DNA of 52,017 bases, from contig NZ_LPNO01000029.1 of the NCBI RefSeq assembly GCF_001952855.1, forward strand, positions 1 through 52,017. Reading direction: 5' to 3'. This DNA comes from Pseudomonas sp. ATCC PTA-122608 (GTDB lineage Bacteria > Pseudomonadota > Gammaproteobacteria > Pseudomonadales > Pseudomonadaceae). Shown in pieces: positions 1-7,251 of the stretch. The number at the start of each line of letters is the position of its first letter. The stretch's first letter is position 1. The position numbers were made by a program, and so were the translations under genes. The notes under the pieces were generated by a model. It searched no databases. It was not told the origin of the DNA and saw only the letters and a program-made list of their open reading frames with translations.

Positions 1-176
1 GTCTTGTTATTGCCTGGAACGACCAAACCTTTATCTCTAGCCATTTGTCTCCAATCTCGCAGTGACTGTGGGGTGACGCCGATTGCAACGGCGAGTTCTG
101 CCACCGCTCGATTAAGGGGCGGCATCATTTGCAGAACCGCCCAATCCTTGAAGTCATTGTCATAACGTTTCGGCAT
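1..176 (-). CDS. IS3-like transposase OrfA, N-terminal part (cut by window edge)
   Basis: Reading the minus strand from the ATG at 174-176 gives 58 codons with no stop before the window edge. The peptide starts MPKRYDNDFKDWAVLQMM and continues with a helix-turn-helix pattern (AELAVAIGVTPQSLRDW). This is the layout of the small DNA-binding OrfA of IS3-type elements: basic start, short helix, then a recognition helix ending in a tryptophan. The remainder and the catalytic OrfB would lie outside the window. It could instead be the HTH part of another transposase class, because the catalytic domain is not visible. The call as a mobile-element gene rests on the HTH pattern and on the repeat-rich surroundings. 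Confidence 0.6.
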   Translation of the reverse strand, partial: MPKRYDNDFKDWAVLQMMPPLNRAVAELAVAIGVTPQSLRDWRQMARDKGLVVPGNNK

Positions 177-242
177 TGCCAAACACCTTCGCCCCCTTGA
201 ATGATTGAGTCAAACATCAGAGGTGACAGATAGGCTGACACG
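177..242. mobile_element. Probable terminal segment of the left insertion sequence
   Basis: This non-coding stretch lies between the OrfA start and the beginning of the repeat-rich DNA. It contains TGACAGATAGGCTGACAC, a candidate part of the terminal inverted repeat upstream of orfA. The exact tip and the target duplication cannot be fixed because the other IS end is outside the window. Confidence 0.35.
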
Positions 243-245
243 GGG

Positions 246-945
246 GGAACGCCCCAAAAGTAACCAAAAGGTCTTTGCCCCACCACTCGGTGCCTCGCCC
301 AGGCTCGGCATGCCCGCACTCCGGCCCGATTCCGCGGGCCGCCGCGACGGGCCATCCATGGCCCGGCGCGGCTAAATCGGCTTCCCTGCCGATTTACCCG
401 CTCCACCGTGCCTGCTTGCGGCCATCGTGGTTGACGGGGCCCGCAGGTCAAGATCAAAAGCAGATCAAAAGCAGAGCACAGCGGCCTACCGGCCGGCTTG
501 AGTGTTAAAAGCAAAAGCAGAGCTGCTTTTCTGTAGGAGCGAGCTTGCTCGCGAAAAACCTGAGACCGCCGCGTTCATCCAGAATGCCAGCGTCATCGTT
601 AACGACCTTCGCGAGCAAGCCCGCTCCCACATTTGGACCGTGCCCGCTTTAGCTTTTGATTCTGCTGTTGCTGTTGCTTCACCACACTCAAGCCGGCCGG
701 TAGGCCGCTGTGCTGTTGATCTGCTTTTGATCTTGATCTTAGGCGCCCCGTTAAACCACGCTGGCCGAACGCAGGCTTTGGAGCGTGGGTAACCCGGCAG
801 GACGCCGGGTTAGCCGCGCTGGGCCAAGGATGGCCCATCGCGGCGGCCCACGCTCCAAAGCCGGAGTGAGGGCACACCGAGCCTAAGCGAGGTGCCGAGT
901 GGTGGGGCAAGAGCGTTTTGCTTACTTTTGCGCTGTTCAAAAGTG
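246..945. repeat. Large imperfect inverted repeat (about 0.7 kb) around a REP doublet
   Basis: Two arms of roughly 250 bases face each other. The outer parts at 277-298 and 887-908 are near-perfect reverse complements, and the inner parts at 482-504 and 685-707 are perfect ones. In between, the arms share scattered blocks, such as ATCAAAAGCAGATCAA-like runs and the sequence around GGGCCATCCATGGCCC. The centre holds a REP doublet at 532-633. No believable protein is encoded; the open frames are side effects of the high G+C content. This is the only content of the 838-base gap between the IS fragment and aotP. Confidence 0.8.
532..633. repeat. REP doublet (REPIN)
   Basis: Left arm GTAGGAGCGAGCTTGCTCGCG and right arm CGCGAGCAAGCCCGCTCCCA are inverted copies about 50 bases apart. 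Each arm carries its own small palindrome around CTTGCTCG. It sits at the centre of the larger inverted repeat. Confidence 0.85.
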
Positions 946-997
946 AGCCGCTGTAAGAGCGGAACCATAGGCGGCCGTTACCTAAATAACGGATATG
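938..997. repeat. 60-bp dispersed repeat, left copy
   Basis: The unit runs from CAAAAGTGA to ACGGATATG and contains two short palindromes, CCGCTGTAAGAGCGG and CCGTTACCTAAATAACGG. A nearly identical copy lies at 51707-51766 in the opposite orientation, next to the other window edge. Confidence 0.85.
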
Positions 998-1013
998 CCC
1001 CCACCCCTACCGG

Positions 1014-1778
1014 CTACTTCAAATTCCCACTCAAAAACTGCTGCAACCGTTCGCTCTTCGGATTACCCAGCACATCCTCCGGCGCACCCTGTTCCTCCAC
1101 CAACCCCTTGTGCAAAAACAGCACCTGGCTCGACACCTTGCGGGCAAAGCTCATCTCATGGGTCACCATGATCATCGTCCGGCCTTCCTCGGCCAACCCC
1201 TGGATCACCTTCAACACCTCACCCACCAACTCCGGATCCAGCGCCGAAGTCGGCTCGTCAAACAGCATCACCTCCGGCTCCATCGCCAACGCCCGGGCAA
1301 TCGCCACCCGCTGTTGCTGGCCCCCCGACAAAAACGCCGGATACTGATCCGCCACCCGCGCCGGCAACCCAACCTTGTCCAGATACCGACGAGCACGGTC
1401 CTCGGCGTCCTTCTTGCTGCAGCCCAAGACCCGGCGCGGCGCCATGGTGATGTTCTCCAGCACACTCATATGGCTCCACAAGTTGAAATGCTGAAACACC
1501 ATCGCCAACCGCGTACGCAGGCGCTGCAACTCCGCATCATCCGCCACGCGCATCCCATGGCGGTCACTGACCATACGAATCTGCTGACCATCCAGCGTCA
1601 TCGCGCCATCATTCGGCTGTTCAAGAAAGTTGATGCAACGCAAAAAGGTGCTTTTGCCCGAGCCGCTGGCGCCGATCAAACTGATCACATCACCGGTCTT
1701 GGCCTTGAGCGAGACACCTTTGAGCACCTCATTGTCGCCATAGCTTTTATGCAGGCCTTCAACGGTCAATTTGTACAT
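1014..1778 (-). CDS. aotP: Arginine/ornithine ABC transporter ATP-binding protein AotP
   Basis: This 254-residue cytoplasmic ATPase is of the HisP/AotP type and powers uptake of basic amino acids through AotQM. Visible motifs are Walker A (GASGSGKST, residues 36-44), the signature LSGGQQQR (150-157) and Walker B VMLFDEP (170-176). The length is that of the polar-amino-acid ATPase family. The ATG at 1776-1778 is chosen because MYKLTVEGLHKSYG is the family start; upstream in-frame residues overlap aotO and look non-native. It is the last gene of the aotJQMOP run, 13 bases after aotO. In P. aeruginosa the regulator gene argR follows aotP; here repeats follow instead. Family assignment is secure; substrate is inferred from gene order. 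Confidence 0.93.
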   Translation of the reverse strand: MYKLTVEGLHKSYGDNEVLKGVSLKAKTGDVISLIGASGSGKSTFLRCINFLEQPNDGAMTLDGQQIRMVSDRHGMRVADDAELQRLRTRLAMVFQHFNLWSHMSVLENITMAPRRVLGCSKKDAEDRARRYLDKVGLPARVADQYPAFLSGGQQQRVAIARALAMEPEVMLFDEPTSALDPELVGEVLKVIQGLAEEGRTMIMVTHEMSFARKVSSQVLFLHKGLVEEQGAPEDVLGNPKSERLQQFLSGNLK

Positions 1779-1791
1779 GGGGCGTGCATCC

Positions 1792-2910
1792 TCAAGGCGA
1801 AAGTAGGTAGCCGCTGCGATAGGCTTCAGTGCCCGCGACATGGGCGATGACCATCCCGGCAGTGGCCATGCGCCGCAGCGAACGGGCGTAAAGCAGGCCG
1901 GCATTGCGGCAATGCACCGGCGTTACGCGGTCAGAAATAGGGTCGATGATTTCGGCGATCAGTTGCCCGGCTTCCACGTATTCCCCAGGCAGGGCGCTGA
2001 ACACCAGCAAACCGCCCACCGGTGTGGCCACCGGCTCGACGCCCGCCAGCGGTGTGGCGGGGTAGGGCAGCGCCGGCAACGCTGCAGGCTCGCCGCTGAT
2101 CGCGCCGAAGTGAATCAGGTAATCGATGATCGCCTGGCAGTCGAGGCTGGCCAGTCCGTGGTTGACGTCGCCCTGGCCGCGCAACTCGACGGTGACGGAA
2201 AAGCTGCCCATCGGGATCGGGAAGCGCTCGCCAAAGCGTTGCTGCAATTGCCACCACACCAGCGTGAAACACTCATCGAACGACTGCCCACCGGAGTCGG
2301 TAGCCAACAGGCTGGCTTCGGAGCCGATATAGCGCGCCAACGGCTCCACCCGGGGCCACGCTTCGGGAGTGGTGTACAGGTGCGCCACGGCTTCGAAGTC
2401 GCAGTGCAAGTCCAGCACCATGTCGGCATCGCAGGCCAGGCGTTGCAGCACCAGGCGCTGGGATTCCAGTTGCGTGACGGGTGTTTGCGCTGCCAGGGCC
2501 ATGGTAAGTGCGTCGCGAATCAGTTCGACGTTGTGCTGTGGATCATCCCCCAGCAGTTCTTCAACCTGATTGCCGACGTCGTCGCTCAGGTCGACAAACA
2601 GGCGATTGAAGTTCTGCCCGCTTTCCAGCTCGTAGCGGCCCAGGGGGATGTCCATCAAAACCTGTTCCAGGCCGGTCGGGTTGGCGATGGGCACCAGCAC
2701 GATCTCGCTGCGCAGGCGGTCGGCCGCTGCCAGCTCCGCCAGGCGCACTTTCAAGTGCCAGGCCACCAGCATGCCCGGCAACTCGTCAGCGTGCAGCGAC
2801 GACTGGATGTAGACCTTGCCTTCAGCCTGCTCCGGCCCGAAGTGGAAGCTGTGGATCTGCCGCGCCGTGCCCGGCACCGGTGCCACGAGTGGATGAATCT
2901 GATGACGCAT
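1792..2910 (-). CDS. aotO: AotO, succinylglutamate desuccinylase/aspartoacylase-family protein
   Basis: This 372-residue zinc-hydrolase-like protein lies inside the basic amino-acid transport operon. The AstE/aspartoacylase zinc ligands are visible: H40 and E43 in SSLHADELPG and H169 in VLDLHCDFEA. The substrate-binding stretch GQNFNR is at 98-103. The AotO homologue in P. aeruginosa is not needed for transport, so its substrate is unknown; an N-acylated basic amino acid is only a guess. It starts 9 bases after aotM and ends 13 bases before aotP, so it is surely co-transcribed. No signal peptide is seen, which suggests a cytoplasmic enzyme. Confidence 0.88.
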   Translation of the reverse strand: MRHQIHPLVAPVPGTARQIHSFHFGPEQAEGKVYIQSSLHADELPGMLVAWHLKVRLAELAAADRLRSEIVLVPIANPTGLEQVLMDIPLGRYELESGQNFNRLFVDLSDDVGNQVEELLGDDPQHNVELIRDALTMALAAQTPVTQLESQRLVLQRLACDADMVLDLHCDFEAVAHLYTTPEAWPRVEPLARYIGSEASLLATDSGGQSFDECFTLVWWQLQQRFGERFPIPMGSFSVTVELRGQGDVNHGLASLDCQAIIDYLIHFGAISGEPAALPALPYPATPLAGVEPVATPVGGLLVFSALPGEYVEAGQLIAEIIDPISDRVTPVHCRNAGLLYARSLRRMATAGMVIAHVAGTEAYRSGYLLSP

Positions 2911-2919
2911 GAAGGCTCC

Positions 2920-3630
2920 TTAGTGGCTGGGGCCGAGAAAGGCCAGCCAGCGACGCTCCGCCAGACGAAACAGACCGACCAGAGCAAAGGTCACGGTCAG
3001 GTAGATCAGCGCAGCGATACCGAATGATTGAAAGGTCATGTAGGTGGCCGAGTTGGCGTCCCGGGCGACTTTCAGGATATCCGGGATCGTCGCGGTGAAG
3101 GCCACCGTCGTCGAGTGCAGCATCAGGATCACTTCATTACTGTAGTACGGCAGCGAGCGGCGCAGGGCCGACGGCATGATCACGTAGGCATACAGTTTCC
3201 AGCCGCTCAGGCCGTAGGCTTTTGCCGCTTCGACTTCGCCGTGGGCCATGCTGCGGATCGCCCCGGCAAAAATCTCCGTGGTGTAGGCGCAGGTATTGAG
3301 GGCGAAGGCGAGGAGGGTGCAGTTCATCGCATCGCGAAAGAACGCATCCAGTACCGGCTGCGCGCGAACCGCCGCGATGCTGTAGATCCCGGTGTAGCAA
3401 ATCAGCAGCTGGATATACAGCGGTGTGCCGCGAAACAGGTAGGTGTAGAACTGCACGGGCCAGCGTACCCAGCGATTGCGCGACACCCGGGCGATGGACA
3501 GCGGGATCGACACCAGGAAGCCGATGAAGATCGAGGCGCTGAGCAGCCACATGGTCATGGCCAGGCCGGTGATGTGCTGGCCGTCGCTATAAAGGAAGGG
3601 GCGCCAGTATTGTTGGATAAGTTCGATCAT
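2920..3630 (-). CDS. aotM: Arginine/ornithine ABC transporter permease AotM
   Basis: This 236-residue inner-membrane permease of the HisM/AotM class partners AotQ. It has several hydrophobic spans (TMWLLSASIFIGFLVSIPLS near residues 20-40; FALVGLF near the end) and the EAA loop EVEAAKAYGLSGWKLYAYV that docks on the ATPase. The ATG at 3628-3630 overlaps the aotQ stop in an ATGA arrangement, indicating translational coupling. The longer open frame upstream is only aotQ DNA read in another frame. Length and motifs match the family. Confidence 0.93.
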   Translation of the reverse strand: MIELIQQYWRPFLYSDGQHITGLAMTMWLLSASIFIGFLVSIPLSIARVSRNRWVRWPVQFYTYLFRGTPLYIQLLICYTGIYSIAAVRAQPVLDAFFRDAMNCTLLAFALNTCAYTTEIFAGAIRSMAHGEVEAAKAYGLSGWKLYAYVIMPSALRRSLPYYSNEVILMLHSTTVAFTATIPDILKVARDANSATYMTFQSFGIAALIYLTVTFALVGLFRLAERRWLAFLGPSH

Positions 3631-4355
3631 CGCACTGCCTCCCGGGAGCCTGCGGAGTAGCGCCGTTCCAGGTAGCGCAGGACGAAGTTGGACGCGCTGG
3701 TGATCAACAGGTAGATAAACGCGGCGATCACCAGGAAATAGAACAGCTGATAGGTGCTCTTGCCGGCATCCTGTGCGGCCTTGACCAGGTCGGCCAAACC
3801 GATGATCGACACCAGGGCCGTGGCCTTGAGCATCACGCACCAGTTGTTGTTAATGCCCGGCAGGGCGAAGCGCATCATCTGCGGGAAGGTCACGAAGCGA
3901 AACCGCTGGCCACGCGTGAGTCCGTAGGCCGTGGCGGCTTCCAGTTGGCCACGGGGCACGGCGAGGATCGCACCGCGGAAGGTCTCGGTGAAATACGCAC
4001 CGTAGATAAAGCCCAGGGTGATCACCCCGGCGCTGAATGGGTCGATCTCGATGTAGTCCCATTCCATAAAGTCGGTAAAGCCGGTCAGCCACATTTGCAG
4101 GCTGTAGAAAATCAGCAGCATCAGCACCAGGTCGGGCACGCCGCGAATCAAGGTGGTGTAGATCTGTGCGGGAATCCGCACGAACGCCAGGCTGGACAGT
4201 TTGGCAGTGGCGCCGAGCAAGCCCAGCAACACGCTGACGGCCAGGGAAAACACCGACAACTTGACGGTCATCCAGGTGCCTTGCAGCAACAGCGGGCCGA
4301 AACCCTTCAAGCTAAAGGCACTGAGCCCCAGGGTTTGCAAAAGATCTTCGAACAT
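3627..4355 (-). CDS. aotQ: Arginine/ornithine ABC transporter permease AotQ
   Basis: This 242-residue HisQ/AotQ-type permease follows aotJ and overlaps aotM by 4 bases. Hydrophobic segments include VFSLAVSVLLGLLGA (about 35-50) and FYFLVIAAFIYLLI near the C-terminus. The EAA motif GQLEAATAYGLTRGQRF marks the contact with AotP. It is separated from aotJ by 57 bases that contain a terminator-like hairpin, so it is probably made in smaller amounts than the binding protein. Confidence 0.93.
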   Translation of the reverse strand: MFEDLLQTLGLSAFSLKGFGPLLLQGTWMTVKLSVFSLAVSVLLGLLGATAKLSSLAFVRIPAQIYTTLIRGVPDLVLMLLIFYSLQMWLTGFTDFMEWDYIEIDPFSAGVITLGFIYGAYFTETFRGAILAVPRGQLEAATAYGLTRGQRFRFVTFPQMMRFALPGINNNWCVMLKATALVSIIGLADLVKAAQDAGKSTYQLFYFLVIAAFIYLLITSASNFVLRYLERRYSAGSREAVR

Positions 4356-4375
4356 AAATCAGGACCTATGGCGAT

Positions 4376-4404
4376 AAAAAAGCGCCCCTCCAGAGGAAGG
4401 GCGC
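4376..4404 (-). terminator. Intra-operon hairpin with T-run after aotJ
   Basis: On the minus strand the arms GCGCCC (4404-4399) and GGGCGC (4387-4382) close a stem extended by three more pairs, followed directly by six T residues (4381-4376). It is a typical factor-independent terminator placed between aotJ and aotQ. Partial read-through would give excess binding protein. Confidence 0.8.
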
Positions 4405-4412
4405 CCCAGGCA

Positions 4413-5192
4413 TTATTTGCCGCTGTACAGGTTCAGATCGCCAAAGTGTTTCTTCTGGATGGTGGCGTAGGTGCCATCATCGTGTAACGCTTTGATACCT
4501 TTATCCAACAAGGCCTTGAGGTCTTTGTTACCTTTTTTGATACCGACCGCAGTTTTGGACGGCAGCAGTGGATCGTCGATGGCCTTGCTGACTTCATAAC
4601 CAGCGCCGGCTGGCGACTTCAAAAAGCCCAGTTCGGCTTGCAGCATGTCCTGTACGGAAGCGTCCAGGCGGCCGGAAGTCAGGTCGGCGTACACCTGGTC
4701 CTGGTTGGCGTAGGCCTTGGTGGTTACACCGGCCTTGTCCAGTACGGCCTTGGCGTAGGCTTCCTGGATGGTGCCTTGCTCGTAGCCAACGCTTTTGCCC
4801 TTGAGGGACTCAGGCGTGGAGAAGTTCGCGCCCTTTTTGAACACCAGGGAAGTCGGGCCGGAGAACAGCTCGTTGGAGAAGTCGATTGCCTTTTCACGGG
4901 CTGTGGTGACCGTCATCGACGAAATCACGCCATCAAACTTGTTGGCATTGAGGCCTGGAATCATGCCGTCGAAATCACTTTCGACCCACTTGCACTTGAC
5001 CTTCAGCTCGGCACAGATGGCATTGCCCAAGTCGATATCGAAGCCCACCAGGCTGCCATCAGCGGCTTTTGACTCAAACGGCGCGTAGGACGGATCGACA
5101 CCAAAACGCAATTCCTTGTATTCCTTGGCCAGCGCGGAACCGGCGGCCATGCACAGAGCCAGTGCAGAAAGGGTCAGCAATGCTTTTTTCAT
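4413..5192 (-). CDS. aotJ: Periplasmic arginine/ornithine-binding protein AotJ
   Basis: This 259-residue solute-binding protein of the polar amino-acid family begins with a clear Sec signal peptide (MKKALLTLSALALCMAAGSA, cut after residue 22). The mature start KEYKELRFGVDPSYAPFE and the segment LVGFDIDLGNAICAELK are the hallmark of lysine/arginine/ornithine-binding proteins. The ATG at 5190-5192 is chosen because it begins the signal peptide; the longer frame adds seven residues with no support. It is first in the operon, as usual for Pseudomonas aot. A terminator-like hairpin follows it. Confidence 0.92.
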   Translation of the reverse strand: MKKALLTLSALALCMAAGSALAKEYKELRFGVDPSYAPFESKAADGSLVGFDIDLGNAICAELKVKCKWVESDFDGMIPGLNANKFDGVISSMTVTTAREKAIDFSNELFSGPTSLVFKKGANFSTPESLKGKSVGYEQGTIQEAYAKAVLDKAGVTTKAYANQDQVYADLTSGRLDASVQDMLQAELGFLKSPAGAGYEVSKAIDDPLLPSKTAVGIKKGNKDLKALLDKGIKALHDDGTYATIQKKHFGDLNLYSGK

Positions 5193-5424
5193 TATGTAAT
5201 CCCTGGAAACCAAGATAAGCGCTTGTGGCGCGGTTAGGACTGTTACTGAACGGTGTCAGACCTGACTCAAGTAGCAATTTCTGCACCATAGTTCCGAATG
5301 GTCGTTTTAAAAGGTGAGATTAAGGAGTTGTGTCGGTAGGAAATGCCCGAAAATGGGCATTGATAATTCCGCGCACTATTTTGAAGCGCATAAGGATTTT
5401 AAATCTGGGAGCAACTGTCTTGAT

Positions 5425-5560
5425 GTGCTCGTTCCAACGCTCTGCGTGGGAATGCCGCCCCGGACGCTCTGCGTCCAACGGGCAACGCACGGTTCAAGTC
5501 TTGCGCAGTGGTGACGCGGAGCGTCACGGGATGCATTCCCACGTAGAACGTGGGAACGAT
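5425..5560. repeat. Nested inverted repeat in the aotJ-ligase gap
   Basis: Outer arms at 5430-5455 and 5533-5558 (CGTTCCAACGCTCTGCGTGG against CCACGTAGAACGTGGGAACG) enclose a second pair, GGACGCTCTGCGTCC (5462-5476) against GACGCGGAGCGTCAC (5514-5528). It looks like a dispersed non-coding repeat. With the REP at 5563-5590 it accounts for most of the 424-base gap; no gene is seen there. Confidence 0.75.
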
Positions 5561-5562
5561 CG

Positions 5563-5590
5563 CTCAAGCGGGCTTGCCCGCTCCCACATT
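5563..5590. repeat. Single REP element
   Basis: One REP arm, AAGCGGGCTTGCCCGCTCCC, has no partner nearby, so it is a solitary element rather than a doublet. Confidence 0.7.
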
Positions 5591-5616
5591 GATCGGTGGT
5601 GTTCGTGAGAGGCGTG

Positions 5617-7251
5617 TCAGGTCAGTAAATCCTGCAAGGTCGCCAGGTTGTCGGCGTCCTCTACCGACTTGTCCTGGCGCCAGCGCAACATCCTCGGGAA
5701 ACGCACGGCAATTCCGCTCTTGTGCCGCTTGGACAGGGCGATGCCCTCAAAGCCCAACTCAAACACCAGGCTGGGCGTCACGCTGCTCACCGGGCCGAAT
5801 TTCTCCACGGTGGTCTTGCGGATGATTCCGTCGACCTTGCGCATTTCTTCATCGGTCAGCCCCGAATACGCCTTGGCGAATGGCACCAGCGTGCGTTCGC
5901 TGCCGGGCGGTCCGTCCCATACGGCGAAGGTGTAGTCGCTGTACAGGCTGGCGCGCCGGCCATGGCCGCGCTGGGCATAGATCAGCACGGCGTCGATACT
6001 GAACGGGTCGACTTTCCACTTCCACCACACGCCCATGTCCTTGGTGCGGCCCACGCCGTAGAGGCCATCCCGGGCCTTGAGCATCATGCCTTCCACGCCC
6101 AGGCTGCGGGAGGCTTCACGTTGTTCCGCCAAGGCCTGCCAGCTGTCGCCGGTCAGCAAAGGCGACGCCCGCAACGTGGGCTGGTCGCAGTCGCTGATCA
6201 CCTGTTCCAGTTGTGCCCGACGCTCGGCCTGGGTGTGGTTGCGCCAGTCGTCGCCCTGGTGTTCCAGCAGGTCATAGGCCAGTACCGCGACGGGGGCGTC
6301 TTCGAGGATTTTCTTGCTCAGGGTTTTGCGGCCGATGCGCTGTTGCAGCAGGGCGAATGGTTGCACCGAGCCCTTCCATACCATGATTTCGCCGTCGATC
6401 ACCGTGCCATCCGGCAGGCTGTTTTCCAGCTCATGAAGTTCCGGAAAGCGGTCGGTGACCAGTTCTTCGCCCCGGGACCAGATCCACAAGCGGCCTTCGC
6501 GCTTGACCAGCTGTGCGCGGATGCCGTCCCACTTCCATTCCACTTGCCAGTCAGCGGGGGCGCCGAGCAAGGCATCAAATTGCTCCACCGGTTGCGCCAG
6601 GCCATGGGCGAGAAAAAACGGATAAGGCTGCCCGCCGCGTTGCGCATGCTCGTCGGACGATTCGGCGGCAATCAGTTTCAAATAGCCTTCGGCGGTCGGA
6701 CGGTTGGACAGGTCGGTGTAGCCCACCAGGCGCTGAGCCACGCGTTTACTGTCGAGCCCGGCCATGGCGGCCAGGGCGCGGGTGACGAGCAACTTCGATA
6801 CGCCAACCCGGAAGCTGCCGGTGATCAGCTTGATGCACAGCATCAGGCTCGGTTGATCCAATTGTGCCCACAACGCAGGCAGGCGTTCGGCCAACTCTTC
6901 TGGCGGCAGGCCGCGCAAGGGCAGAAGCTTTTCTTCGAGCCACACAGCCAAACCGTCGTTGGAGGTGTGGGGCGATTCCGGTAACAGCAGGGAAATGGTT
7001 TCCGCCAGGTCGCCTACCGACTGATAACTCTCTTCGAACAACCACGGTTCAATACCGGCGGCTTCGGTGGCCATGTCCCGCAGCAACCGCGTGGGCACCA
7101 GTTGCCGCGGGCGGCCACCGGATAAAAAGTACACCGCCCATGCGGCATCTTCCGCTGGCGCTTGTAGGAAGTAAGCCTGCAAGGCCGCGAGTTTGGCATT
7201 GCTGGAAGTGGTTGCGTCGAGGTTGGCGTACAGCTCGGCGAAGGCTTTCAT
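5617..7251 (-). CDS. ATP-dependent DNA ligase (exonuclease-associated type)
   Basis: This 544-residue ligase seals nicks using ATP. The nucleotidyltransferase motif I EWKWDGIRAQ places the adenylated lysine at K240. Motif III-IV-like stretches DGTVIDGEIMVW and VEGMMLKARDGLYG follow, and an OB-fold domain with FPRMLRWRQDK ends the protein. The N-terminal 200 residues form the ligase DNA-binding domain. It starts inside the last codons of the exonuclease gene (ATGA overlap), so the two are co-translated. The family belongs to a four-gene bacterial repair module with an Lhr-type helicase and a metallophosphoesterase, which are not present here. It is distinct from NAD-dependent LigA and from LigD, as no polymerase or Ku gene is near. 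Confidence 0.9.
   Translation of the reverse strand: MKAFAELYANLDATTSSNAKLAALQAYFLQAPAEDAAWAVYFLSGGRPRQLVPTRLLRDMATEAAGIEPWLFEESYQSVGDLAETISLLLPESPHTSNDGLAVWLEEKLLPLRGLPPEELAERLPALWAQLDQPSLMLCIKLITGSFRVGVSKLLVTRALAAMAGLDSKRVAQRLVGYTDLSNRPTAEGYLKLIAAESSDEHAQRGGQPYPFFLAHGLAQPVEQFDALLGAPADWQVEWKWDGIRAQLVKREGRLWIWSRGEELVTDRFPELHELENSLPDGTVIDGEIMVWKGSVQPFALLQQRIGRKTLSKKILEDAPVAVLAYDLLEHQGDDWRNHTQAERRAQLEQVISDCDQPTLRASPLLTGDSWQALAEQREASRSLGVEGMMLKARDGLYGVGRTKDMGVWWKWKVDPFSIDAVLIYAQRGHGRRASLYSDYTFAVWDGPPGSERTLVPFAKAYSGLTDEEMRKVDGIIRKTTVEKFGPVSSVTPSLVFELGFEGIALSKRHKSGIAVRFPRMLRWRQDKSVEDADNLATLQDLLT

Noticed and set aside
275..940. Short open frames in the repeat region
   Set aside because: They lie in inverted repeats and mirror each other, as expected for non-coding symmetrical DNA.
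1110..1850. Long plus-strand open frame of about 246 codons opposite aotP and aotO
   Set aside because: It is the mirror of well-supported minus-strand genes and its translation is rich in H, Q and R with no domain.
5243..5258. ArgR-like half site (TGACAC with AA eight bases later) upstream of aotJ
   Set aside because: Only four of six core bases match and the required second direct repeat was not found.
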